DNA of 64,000 nucleotides from Magnetospirillum aberrantis SpK (lineage in GTDB: Bacteria > Pseudomonadota > Alphaproteobacteria > Rhodospirillales > Magnetospirillaceae), in contig NZ_JAAIYP010000039.1 of assembly GCF_011022235.1 (NCBI RefSeq), positions 326,475-390,474 on the forward strand. The letters are read 5' to 3'. The notes under the pieces are model-generated. The model saw only the letters and a program-made list of their open reading frames with translations. It was not told the origin of the DNA and searched no databases. Positions 55,555 through 63,247 of the stretch are shown here, piece after piece. The position numbers were made by a program, and so were the translations under genes. Within the stretch, counting starts at the first letter, position 1; every line of letters starts with the position of its first letter.

Positions 55555-56337
55555 ATGGCCGCCCCCACCAAATCCACGCGGAGCAAATCGGCCGCACGCC
55601 CCAAGGGCGCCCCCGTCAGGGCGACCAAGGCACAGCGTACGCCCTTCGTGCGGCTGCTGCCGTTGCTGATCATCGTCGCCGGCGTGATGCTGAGCATCCG
55701 CGTCAACGACATCCGCAAGGGGTTCCTGGACGGCGCCTCGGTGCGCGTCGCCGGCGAATTGCAGGCCCAGCAGCCGCCGCAGACCGCCCCCCAGGCGCAA
55801 ACCGCGCAGGTGCCGGCACCACAGCCGACGGGCACGTCTTCGCCCGCCCCGGCCAGCCAGACCACGGCTCCACCGCCGCCACCGCCCGGCGGCGCCGATC
55901 CCGGCTCGTTCAGCCAGACCGAAATGGACGTTCTGCAAAAGCTGACCGAGCGGCGCAACGCCATCGACGCCCGCGAAAAAGAAGTGGGCCGGCGCGAGGC
56001 GCTGCTGAAAGCCGCCGAGGACCAGATCGACCGCAAGGTCTCGGAAATGCGTACCCTTCAGAACACCATCGAGGGGTTGCTGCGCCAATACAACGACCAG
56101 GAAGACAACAAGATGCGCTCCTTGGTCAAAATCTACGAAAACATGAAACCAAAAGACGCTGCGAAGATTTTCGAGCAATTGGACATGCCGATCATGCTTG
56201 AAGTCGTCGAACGCATGAAAGAACAGAAGGTTGCACCCATCTTGGCTGAAATGGATCCGGCCAAGGCCCGCACGATCACCTCCGAATTGGCGCAGCGCCG
56301 GCAAATTCCTTTGCCGAAGCCGACGACCGGAGGCTAA
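55555..56337 (+). CDS. motE: MotE-like flagellar protein (MgtE_N-type C-terminus)
   Basis: A 260-residue protein. A basic N-terminus precedes one membrane helix (about 32-50, FVRLLPLLIIVAGVMLSIRV), a Pro/Gln-rich linker, a coiled coil (about 125-185), and a C-terminal MgtE_N/FliG-like helical domain (MRSLVKIYENMKPKDAAKIF, VAPILAEMDPAKARTITSEL). This is the architecture of MotE, a chaperone for the periplasmic motility protein MotC in rhizobia. It is the last gene of the fliL operon. Confidence 0.88.
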   Translation: MAAPTKSTRSKSAARPKGAPVRATKAQRTPFVRLLPLLIIVAGVMLSIRVNDIRKGFLDGASVRVAGELQAQQPPQTAPQAQTAQVPAPQPTGTSSPAPASQTTAPPPPPPGGADPGSFSQTEMDVLQKLTERRNAIDAREKEVGRREALLKAAEDQIDRKVSEMRTLQNTIEGLLRQYNDQEDNKMRSLVKIYENMKPKDAAKIFEQLDMPIMLEVVERMKEQKVAPILAEMDPAKARTITSELAQRRQIPLPKPTTGG

Positions 56338-56470
56338 AAACAAATTCCAAGGGGGGGGGAGGAATGAAAAATGCCTTGCGTGACCACCGCCCCCTATCTT
56401 AACTAGGGAAACTTGCGCCTTGGCGGGTTCTTGACGCTTTGGCGACTAGTGCTTCGAAGGAGCTGGTTGG

Positions 56471-56860
56471 ATGGCTGTCGACAAGAATATGAACGTCTTG
56501 ATCGTTGACGATTACAAGACGATGCTGCGAATCATCCGCAACCTGTTGAAGCAGTTGGGCTTCAACAATGTTGACGAAGCCACCGACGGTTCGATGGCGC
56601 TGCAAATGCTGCGCGTCGGCAATTACGGTCTCATCATTTCCGACTGGAACATGGAGCCGATGACCGGCCTCCAACTGCTGCGCGAAGTGCGCGCCGACGC
56701 CAAGCTGAAGTCGATTCCGTTCATCATGGTGACCGCCGAGTCCAAGTCCGAGAACGTGATCGCCGCCAAGGAAGCCGGCGTTTCCAACTACATCGTCAAG
56801 CCGTTCAACGCCGAAACGCTGAAGACCAAGATGTCGAGCGTGCTCGGCGACTTCGCCTGA
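56471..56860 (+). CDS. cheY: Chemotaxis response regulator CheY
   Basis: A 129-residue single receiver domain. Acidic pair in VLIVDDYKTMLRIIRNLLKQ (Asp about 14), phosphoacceptor in GLIISDWNMEPMTGLQLLRE (Asp57), Thr in FIMVTAESKSENVI and Lys in NYIVKPFNAETLKTKM. With SDWNMEP and the T/K pair it resembles enterobacterial CheY closely. It binds FliM when phosphorylated. cheZ follows after 23 bases. Confidence 0.96.
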   Translation: MAVDKNMNVLIVDDYKTMLRIIRNLLKQLGFNNVDEATDGSMALQMLRVGNYGLIISDWNMEPMTGLQLLREVRADAKLKSIPFIMVTAESKSENVIAAKEAGVSNYIVKPFNAETLKTKMSSVLGDFA

Positions 56861-56883
56861 TCCAGACAGGGGGACAATCCGCC

Positions 56884-57522
56884 ATGCCGGCGAAGGGCGT
56901 TGACCGCGATCTTTCCTTACGCCTTGACGCCATTCGTCGCGAGCATGGCGACACCGTCCGTGTCGATCAGATCGCCCAGGTGGTGCGCGGCATGCTCGAC
57001 ACCATGAGCGGCGACATCAACGCCAGCGACCTCAGGCTTTATCGCGAGATCGAGTCGCTGGCGGATTACATCCATGCCGCCAAGGCCGAGATCGCCGCGC
57101 TTCGGCCCGGCGAGATCAAGAACGAGTTCATCGCCTCGGCCACGGACGAGTTGGACGCCATCGTCGGCGCCACCGAGGCCGCGACCAACGAGATCATGGA
57201 TTCGGCCGAACACCTGGAATCCCTCACCCCGATGATGGATGCCCAGGTGGCCCAACGGCTGACCGAGATCACCACCCGCATCTTCGAGGCCTGCACCTTC
57301 CAGGACATCACCGGACAGCGCATCACCAAGGTGGTGAAGATGCTGAAGGAGATCGAGGGCCGGGTCGAGAACCTGGTCAAGGCATTCGGGACGGAAGACG
57401 ACGCCCCCACCGCCAAGCAGAAGGACGCTTCTTCGGACGAAAACCTTCTCAACGGTCCGCAACTGCCCTCCAACGCTGCCGACCAGGCCGAGATCGACAG
57501 GCTGTTGGCGAGCTTCGACTGA
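56884..57522 (+). CDS. cheZ: Chemotaxis CheY-P phosphatase CheZ
   Basis: A 212-residue long-helical protein. The catalytic Gln motif EACTFQDITGQRITKVVK is at about 137-154. The C-terminal tail DQAEIDRLLASFD is the CheY-docking peptide, similar to the docking site of FliM in this window (EIDxLL in both). Acting on the neighbouring CheY, it dephosphorylates CheY-P. ATG 56884 follows GGGGGACAATCCGCC. Confidence 0.93.
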   Translation: MPAKGVDRDLSLRLDAIRREHGDTVRVDQIAQVVRGMLDTMSGDINASDLRLYREIESLADYIHAAKAEIAALRPGEIKNEFIASATDELDAIVGATEAATNEIMDSAEHLESLTPMMDAQVAQRLTEITTRIFEACTFQDITGQRITKVVKMLKEIEGRVENLVKAFGTEDDAPTAKQKDASSDENLLNGPQLPSNAADQAEIDRLLASFD

Positions 57523-57527
57523 CCGGC

Positions 57528-60500
57528 ATGCAGGCGCGGGGGCACGCCGGGGACAGGGCACATGGTCGGGCGTCGGATTGTCAGCCGTCGGAGGCGCGTC
57601 CGCGCTTTGCGCGGGGCCTGACGTTCCATTTTCCCCGTATAGAGCGGTTGGTTGCCGCCATGTTGGTGGCGGTCGGGCTTTTGCTGGCGACTGCGCCTTA
57701 CAGCCAGCCCCAAGCCCAACCCCAGAACACGCCGCGCGGCGCCACCCACGACACGTTCGGCCGCATGGTGTTCGACTGGCCCGGCCCAGTGCAATGGTCG
57801 GCCGAAATGGTCAACGGCCAGTTGGTCGTGCGTTTCGACCAACCCATCGCCGGCGATCCCCGCGCGCTGCTGAAGCCCCTGTCCAAATACCTCAAGGGCG
57901 TGACGGTGTCGCCCGACCGGCGCATGGCGACGTTTTCCCTGTCCACGCCGGTTCAGGTCAAAAGCTTCGTCACCGGCACCTCGACCGTCATCGACCTTTC
58001 CGCCGACAAGACACCGGCGGCAGCGGCTTCGCCGACGCCGCCGACCGAGACTCCCGCCAAGGAAACCGCCTCCCAGGGCACGCCCGCCACCGACCTCAAC
58101 GTGCGCGGCGGGGAACATGCCAACTTCAACCGGCTGGTGTTCGACTGGCCCAAACGGGTCGGCTACACCGTATCCGCCGGCGACGGACAGGTGGTGGTGG
58201 CGTTCGACCGCCCGGCCAACCTGAACGTCACCTCGCTCGAGGCATCGCTGCCGGCCGATGTCCGCTTCGTCGAGGCCCGCCCCCAGGGCAAAGGCACCGC
58301 GATCGTGCTGGCCGTGCCCGAGGGCATGACCACCAAGCATTTCCTTTCCGGCAGCAAGGTGGCGCTTGATCTGGTCAAGCCGCCGCCGGGCTTCAAGCCA
58401 TCACAACCGGCCAAAGCCGAACCACCGGCGACGGCCCCCGTCGCGCTGACACCTCCGGCCTCCCCGCCGGCTGAGCCGGCCACGTCCACGGCGAAGGCCG
58501 AACCGCAGAAACCAAACGTCACCGGCCCGGAACCGGCGAAGCCCACCGCCACACCTGAGCCAGCAAGGCCAGCCTCCGTTCCAGAGCCGGCAAAGCCGCC
58601 CTCTGTTCTAGAGCCGGCAAAGCCGCCCTCTGTTCTAGAGCCGGCAAAGCCGCCCTCTGTTCTAGAGCCGGCAAAGCCGGCGGTCGCGGTGTCCCTGGGT
58701 GTCGGCTTCGACCAACCGTCGGGGGCGGCGGTCTTCCGCCGTGCCGGCTGGCTGTGGCTGGTGTTCGACCGCAAGGCCGAGATCGACACCAAGCTTCTCA
58801 AGCGCACCGGCGGCGACATCGTGCTGCACGTCGAACAGATCCAGGGCGTCAAGGACGGCAGCGCCGTCCGCCTGATCACCAAACCGGGCTACAACCCCTC
58901 GGTCCGCAAGGAAGGCCAATTGTGGGTGTTCGACATGGCCGAACAACCCATCGCCCCGCGTACCGCCCTGGCCGTCAACCGCCAGTTCGACTTCGAGGAG
59001 CGCGGGCGGCTGCTGTTGCCGGCTTCCGACGTGCCGGCCAAGCCGGCGATCTTCCGCGATCCCGAGGTGGGCGACACCATCCAGGTGATGCCACTGACCA
59101 CCATCGGCGCCGGTGTCGCGGTGGAAACAATCGTGCCCGGCGCCCAATTGCTGCCCACCGCCCAGGGCGTGGCGCTGGTGCCGCTGGCCGATGGCAGCCA
59201 TCTGGAAAGCAACCGCCAGGGCGTCGAGGTTTCCATGCCCGGCGGCCTGCACCTGTCACGCTCGCTGCCCACGCCCGATGGAGACACCCCGCTCGATACC
59301 CAATCGGCCGAGGCGTCGGAAGGCGGGCCGCTCGACATCAGCCGGTGGAACCGCGGCGGCGCCGACAAGTTCGTGACCGAGCACCAGAAATTGATGGGCC
59401 GTCTGACCAACGTCAAACCCGAGGAAAAGAACCTTCAGCGGCTTGAGGTGGCTCGGCACTACCTTGCCAACGGCATGCCGGCCGAGGCGTTGGGTGTCCT
59501 GCGGCTGATCACGGCGGCCGATCCGGCCATGGTCGATACCGCCGCCTTCCGCGGCCCGCGCGGCGTCGCCCAGTTCCTGATGCTGCACGACGCCGATGCC
59601 GTCGAAGACCTGTCCCACCCGTCGCTGGCCAAGGACCCCCAGGCCCAGATCTGGCTGGCGGCGGCACGGGCACGGGCATCGGGCGACCTGGCGCGCAACG
59701 GTCTGTTGCTGCGGCTAGCCCCGGACGAGATCAAGCCGCTGACCGCGCGCTTGCGCATGGGGCTGGGCCGAATCGCCGCGCAATCGGTGGCGGCGGCCGG
59801 CGATTCGCGGGGCGCCACCCGCATCGTCGAGGCCATGAACGGCCCCGGCCTGTCGCGCCGCGACCTTGGCACCATCAGCTACCTTCAGGGTCTGGCAGCC
59901 GAGGCCGGCAAGCAATGGGATCAGGCGGTGGTCAAGTACCGCGAGGCCGAGGACGGCGAATCCCGGCCCGACCGCGCCTATGCGGCCCGCAACCGCATCG
60001 AGTTGCAGTTGCGGCGCAACTCGATTACCGCCAAGGACGCCATCAACCAGTTGCAAAAGCTGCGTTTCGCCTGGCGCGGCGAGGATTTTGAATACAGCCT
60101 GTTGAAGCGGCTGGGCGAATTGATGCTGGCCGACCAGCAATATGCCGACGGATTGCGGCTGTTGCGCTCCATCGTCGCCAACTACCCCGACCATCCCGAC
60201 ATCGGCACCATCCAGACGATGATGTCCGACACCTTCGAGAAACTGTATCTGGGCGGCGCCGCAGACAGCCTTTCCCCCGTCGCCGCCATCGGTCTTTACG
60301 ACGAGTTCCAGGAACTGACGCCGTCGGGTGAAAAAGGCGACGAAATGATCCGCAAGCTGGCCGACCGGCTGGCGGCGGTGGATTTGCTGGACCGGGCCAG
60401 CGACTTGCTGAGCCATCAGGTCCGCTTCCGCCTGCAAGGGGCGGAAAAAGCCCGTGTGGGGGCCCGTCTGGCCGGGCTCGAGCTGTCCGACCGCAAGGCC

Positions 60501-61034
60501 GGCCGGGCGCTTGAGACCCTGGACCAGAGCGAGGTGCCGGACCAGCCGCCGGAACTGTACGACCAGCGCCGCTATCTGCGCGTCCAGGCGCTGGCCAAGT
60601 TGGGCCGCACCGCCGAAGCGCTGGCCCTGATCATCAACGACCATTCCGAAACCGCCAAGCAACTGCGCGCCGAAATCTATTGGGACCTGAAGAAATGGCC
60701 CGAGGCGGCGGCCGCGCTGGAGGCCATCATCGAAAAGCCCGAGGGGGCGTCGCAATTGATGCCGGGGACCGACCAGCGGCTCGTGGAACTGGCTTCGGCG
60801 CTGACCCTGGCCCGTGACGACCGGGGGCTGGCACGGCTGCGCCGCACCTATGGCTCGCGCATGGAAAAAAGCGAATACAAGGAAGCGTTCGACCTTTTGA
60901 CCAGCGCGCCGGAACGCGGAATCATCGATTACCGACTGATCGGCGAAAAAATCAAGATGGTGGAAAACTTCCAGACCTTCATGGACAGTTGGCGCAAGAA
61001 AATGCAAACCGGCGGTTTGTCGTCCGTGAATTGA
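57528..61034 (+). CDS. Large exported repeat protein of the che/flagellar locus
   Basis: A 1168-residue protein. A long N-region is followed by a signal-like helix (about 40-60). Two related beta-rich repeats come next (about 70-160 and 185-285; each has FDWP and VV.FD.P). A Pro-rich linker has 9-residue repeats (EPAKPPSVL, about 333-385), then a third beta-rich region (about 390-590). The C-terminal half is helical and TPR-like (about 610-1165, for example LEVARHYLANGMPAEALGVL). It starts 5 bases after cheZ. ATG 57528 is accepted though the start is not well supported; the exact role is unknown. Confidence 0.8.
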   Translation: MQARGHAGDRAHGRASDCQPSEARPRFARGLTFHFPRIERLVAAMLVAVGLLLATAPYSQPQAQPQNTPRGATHDTFGRMVFDWPGPVQWSAEMVNGQLVVRFDQPIAGDPRALLKPLSKYLKGVTVSPDRRMATFSLSTPVQVKSFVTGTSTVIDLSADKTPAAAASPTPPTETPAKETASQGTPATDLNVRGGEHANFNRLVFDWPKRVGYTVSAGDGQVVVAFDRPANLNVTSLEASLPADVRFVEARPQGKGTAIVLAVPEGMTTKHFLSGSKVALDLVKPPPGFKPSQPAKAEPPATAPVALTPPASPPAEPATSTAKAEPQKPNVTGPEPAKPTATPEPARPASVPEPAKPPSVLEPAKPPSVLEPAKPPSVLEPAKPAVAVSLGVGFDQPSGAAVFRRAGWLWLVFDRKAEIDTKLLKRTGGDIVLHVEQIQGVKDGSAVRLITKPGYNPSVRKEGQLWVFDMAEQPIAPRTALAVNRQFDFEERGRLLLPASDVPAKPAIFRDPEVGDTIQVMPLTTIGAGVAVETIVPGAQLLPTAQGVALVPLADGSHLESNRQGVEVSMPGGLHLSRSLPTPDGDTPLDTQSAEASEGGPLDISRWNRGGADKFVTEHQKLMGRLTNVKPEEKNLQRLEVARHYLANGMPAEALGVLRLITAADPAMVDTAAFRGPRGVAQFLMLHDADAVEDLSHPSLAKDPQAQIWLAAARARASGDLARNGLLLRLAPDEIKPLTARLRMGLGRIAAQSVAAAGDSRGATRIVEAMNGPGLSRRDLGTISYLQGLAAEAGKQWDQAVVKYREAEDGESRPDRAYAARNRIELQLRRNSITAKDAINQLQKLRFAWRGEDFEYSLLKRLGELMLADQQYADGLRLLRSIVANYPDHPDIGTIQTMMSDTFEKLYLGGAADSLSPVAAIGLYDEFQELTPSGEKGDEMIRKLADRLAAVDLLDRASDLLSHQVRFRLQGAEKARVGARLAGLELSDRKAGRALETLDQSEVPDQPPELYDQRRYLRVQALAKLGRTAEALALIINDHSETAKQLRAEIYWDLKKWPEAAAALEAIIEKPEGASQLMPGTDQRLVELASALTLARDDRGLARLRRTYGSRMEKSEYKEAFDLLTSAPERGIIDYRLIGEKIKMVENFQTFMDSWRKKMQTGGLSSVN
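58527..58679. repeat. 27-bp coding tandem repeat array
   Basis: Unit CTAGAGCCGGCAAAGCCGCC plus CTCTGTT (27 bp) encodes LEPAKPPSV. Units at 58581-58607, 58608-58634 and 58635-58661 are nearly identical, and a partial unit follows at 58662-58679. Two diverged units precede (58527-58553, 58554-58580). It lies in frame inside the 1168-residue protein. Confidence 0.92.
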
Positions 61035-61080
61035 GGCGGCGCGCGGGGTTGTCGGGCGAACACCCCACTTAAGACTTGCA

Positions 61081-61140
61081 TCCCCACGCGGTTTGGGGGA
61101 TAACCCGCCCCTTTAGGGGAAAGGTCCCCCCTAATACCTT
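61081..61140 (+). promoter_or_regulatory. Structured leader upstream of speD
   Basis: Adjacent short helices can form: TCCCC/GGGGA (61081-61100), CCCC-TTTA-GGGG (about 61108-61119), and AAGGT/ACCTT (61121-61140) enclosing CCCCCC, which could also pair with the earlier GGGG. It lies 31-91 bases before the speD ATG. It could be a regulatory RNA or the 3' hairpin of the upstream gene. No known riboswitch class is matched by eye. Confidence 0.35.
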
Positions 61141-61171
61141 TCTGGTCCATCTGCTGGTTTGGAGGGGAGCC

Positions 61172-61651
61172 ATGGCTCAAGCTCTTGCCCGACTGGGGAT
61201 GAACTCGGAAGCCGATCCGAGGAATACCCACAGCGTCGCCGATACCGTTGCCGAAGCTTGGCCCGAGGCCGAGAACGGCAAGGATTACTATGTCTCGCGC
61301 AACGGCGTGAAATACGCCGGAACGCATTTGCTCATCGACCTGTGGGGAGCGAGCAAACTGGACGACCTCAAGCTGGTGGAGGACGCCTTACGCGATTCCG
61401 CCATTGCCGGGGGCGCGACCATCCTGCATTGCCACCTGCACCACTTTCAGCCCAACGGCGGCATTTCCGGCGTGCTGGTGCTGGCGGAAAGCCACATCAC
61501 CATCCATTCCTGGCCGGAACGCGGCTATGCGGCGCTGGATGTGTTCATGTGCGGCGACTGCGATCCCTACAAGGCGATTCCGGTGCTGAAGGCGGCCTTC
61601 AGCCCTGATTTCGTCACCGTCTCGGAAAGCAAGCGCGGCCTGGTGCCATAA
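61172..61651 (+). CDS. speD: S-adenosylmethionine decarboxylase proenzyme
   Basis: A 159-residue proenzyme that self-cleaves to make a pyruvoyl group and decarboxylates SAM, giving the aminopropyl donor for spermidine. The cleavage segment VLAESHITIHSWPERGYAAL contains the Ser that becomes pyruvoyl, and ILHCHLHHFQPNGGISGVLV and DVFMCGDCDPYKAIPVLKAA are typical of the short class. GGAGGGGAGCC precedes ATG 61172. speE follows after 84 bases. Confidence 0.96.
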   Translation: MAQALARLGMNSEADPRNTHSVADTVAEAWPEAENGKDYYVSRNGVKYAGTHLLIDLWGASKLDDLKLVEDALRDSAIAGGATILHCHLHHFQPNGGISGVLVLAESHITIHSWPERGYAALDVFMCGDCDPYKAIPVLKAAFSPDFVTVSESKRGLVP

Positions 61652-61686
61652 GCGGATATCCGTTCCTGTCGATCCGAACGTTCGCC

Positions 61687-61711
61687 GCCGGCATGCGTCC
61701 CGCATGCCGGC
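61687..61711 (+). promoter_or_regulatory. Perfect hairpin between speD and speE
   Basis: GCCGGCATGCG pairs fully with CGCATGCCGGC around a TCC loop. TTTTGC follows 9 bases later, so it may be a weak terminator, an attenuator or an RNA-stabilising hairpin between the two polyamine genes. Confidence 0.55.
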
Positions 61712-61735
61712 ACGACGCTTTTGCGAGATCCTGCG

Positions 61736-62590
61736 ATGATCCAGAACTGGTTCGAGGAAACCCTTTACGACCATTGGCGCCAAAGTTTCCGCGTCACCCG
61801 TGAAATCACCCGCATCAAGGGACCGATGCAAGACATCGCCCTGTTCGAGACACCGGGTTTCGGCCGCGTGCTGACCCTGGACGGCGTCATCCAGGTCACC
61901 ACCGGCGACGAGTTCATCTATCACGAGATGCTGGCCCATGTGCCGGTCTACGCCCATGGCGCCGTGCGCTCGGTCTGCGTGGTCGGTGGCGGCGACGGCG
62001 GCATGTTGCGCGAGTTGCTCAAACACCGCTCGGTCGAACGCGCCGTGCTGGTGGAAATCGACGCCGCCGTGGTCGACTTTTGCCGCCAACACCTGCCCAG
62101 CGTGTCGGACGGCGCCTTCGACGACCCGCGCACCGCCATCGTCATCGCCGACGGCATCGAATACATGGCGCGCTGCCGGGAAAAGTTCGACCTGATCGTC
62201 ATCGATTCCACCGACCCCATCGGGCCGGGCGGCGTCTTGTTCACCGAACCGTTCTACAAGGATTGCGCCCGCTGCCTGACACCCGACGGCATCGTGGTGA
62301 ACCAGAACGGCGTCCCCTTCCTGCAAGGCGAGGAAATCACCGACACCTGGAAACGCCGCCGCCCCCATTACGCCGACGTCTCCTATTATCTGGCGGCGGT
62401 CCCCACTTACGTCGGCGGGTTCATGGCGCTGGGCTGGGCCTCGGCCAGCACGCGCGCCAGAACAGAATCGTCGGAAACCATCCGTGCCCGCTTCGCCGCC
62501 GCGCCGGTGGCGACACGCTACTACACGCCGGACATCCATAAGGCTTCGTTCGCGCTTCCGCCCTATATCCGGGAGTATATCGGGAAATAA
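61736..62590 (+). CDS. speE: Spermidine synthase
   Basis: A 284-residue aminopropyltransferase converting putrescine to spermidine with the decarboxylated SAM from SpeD. The N-terminus is MIQNWFEETLYDHWRQSFRV, the SAM-site loop is CVVGGGDGGMLRELLKHRSV, and the active-site Asp is in FDLIVIDSTDPIGPGGVLFT. ATG 61736 is used rather than TTG 61721. A strong terminator ends the unit. Confidence 0.96.
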   Translation: MIQNWFEETLYDHWRQSFRVTREITRIKGPMQDIALFETPGFGRVLTLDGVIQVTTGDEFIYHEMLAHVPVYAHGAVRSVCVVGGGDGGMLRELLKHRSVERAVLVEIDAAVVDFCRQHLPSVSDGAFDDPRTAIVIADGIEYMARCREKFDLIVIDSTDPIGPGGVLFTEPFYKDCARCLTPDGIVVNQNGVPFLQGEEITDTWKRRRPHYADVSYYLAAVPTYVGGFMALGWASASTRARTESSETIRARFAAAPVATRYYTPDIHKASFALPPYIREYIGK

Positions 62591-62640
62591 AACCTTAGTT
62601 TCCCCACCCGCACCACCACGTCATAAAACCCTAATATTAT

Positions 62641-62675
62641 GGAAGCCGTGCGTTTGACGCATGGCTTCCTTTTTT
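62641..62675 (+). terminator. Intrinsic terminator of speDE
   Basis: A 12-position stem GGAAGCCGTGCG / CGCATGGCTTCC (one G-T pair) with a 5-base loop is followed by six T residues, 50 bases after speE. Confidence 0.9.
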
Positions 62676-62731
62676 GCGTCACGGGAATCTCTCCCGTATC
62701 CTGGTCCCTTCAAATTTCCGATGGGCGATCC

Positions 62732-63223
62732 ATGACACCCCCTCCGTCCGACACAGAACCGGTGGCTTCCACGGTTCCCCGCCAATTCATCTCGTTTACG
62801 ATCGGCGCCGAGGAATACGGTATCGACATCATCGCCATCCGCGAGATCAAGGGATGGACGCCAACCACGGCGTTGCCCGACACGCCGCCCTTCATGCGCG
62901 GCGTCATCAACCTGCGCGGGGCGATCATTCCCGTGTTGGACCTGCGCGCCCGCTTCACCGGACAACAGACCGACGCCACCTCGCGCCATGTGATCATGGT
63001 CGTCAGCGTCGATGGCCGCGACGTCGGCATCTTGATGGACGCAGTGGCCGACATCCTGACCGTGTCGCCGGAATCCATCCAGCCCGTCCCGGAACTGGAT
63101 CACGCTCACCATTCCGACGCCCTGTCCGGGCTGGTGTCCGTTGACGGCCGCATGGTCGCCCTGTTGGACCTGCCCAAGCTTTTGCACGCCCCCCTTTCGG
63201 CCGCCCCCGGCGCCGACGTCTGA
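62732..63223 (+). CDS. cheW: Chemotaxis coupling protein CheW
   Basis: A 163-residue coupling protein: FISFTIGAEEYGIDIIAIRE, PPFMRGVINLRGAIIPVLDL, RARFTG and VGILMDAVADILTVSPESIQ are the CheW fold signatures. It links chemoreceptors to CheA. A receptor gene starts 24 bases downstream; no cheA is in the window. ATG 62732 follows GATGGGCGATCC. Confidence 0.95.
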   Translation: MTPPPSDTEPVASTVPRQFISFTIGAEEYGIDIIAIREIKGWTPTTALPDTPPFMRGVINLRGAIIPVLDLRARFTGQQTDATSRHVIMVVSVDGRDVGILMDAVADILTVSPESIQPVPELDHAHHSDALSGLVSVDGRMVALLDLPKLLHAPLSAAPGADV

Positions 63224-63247
63224 TCCCGCCCCAAAGGACCGCAGACC

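Noticed and set aside
53791..56343. 850-codon minus-strand open frame over fliM-DUF6468-motE
   Set aside because: It spans three recognised plus-strand genes in antisense and has shadow-like composition.
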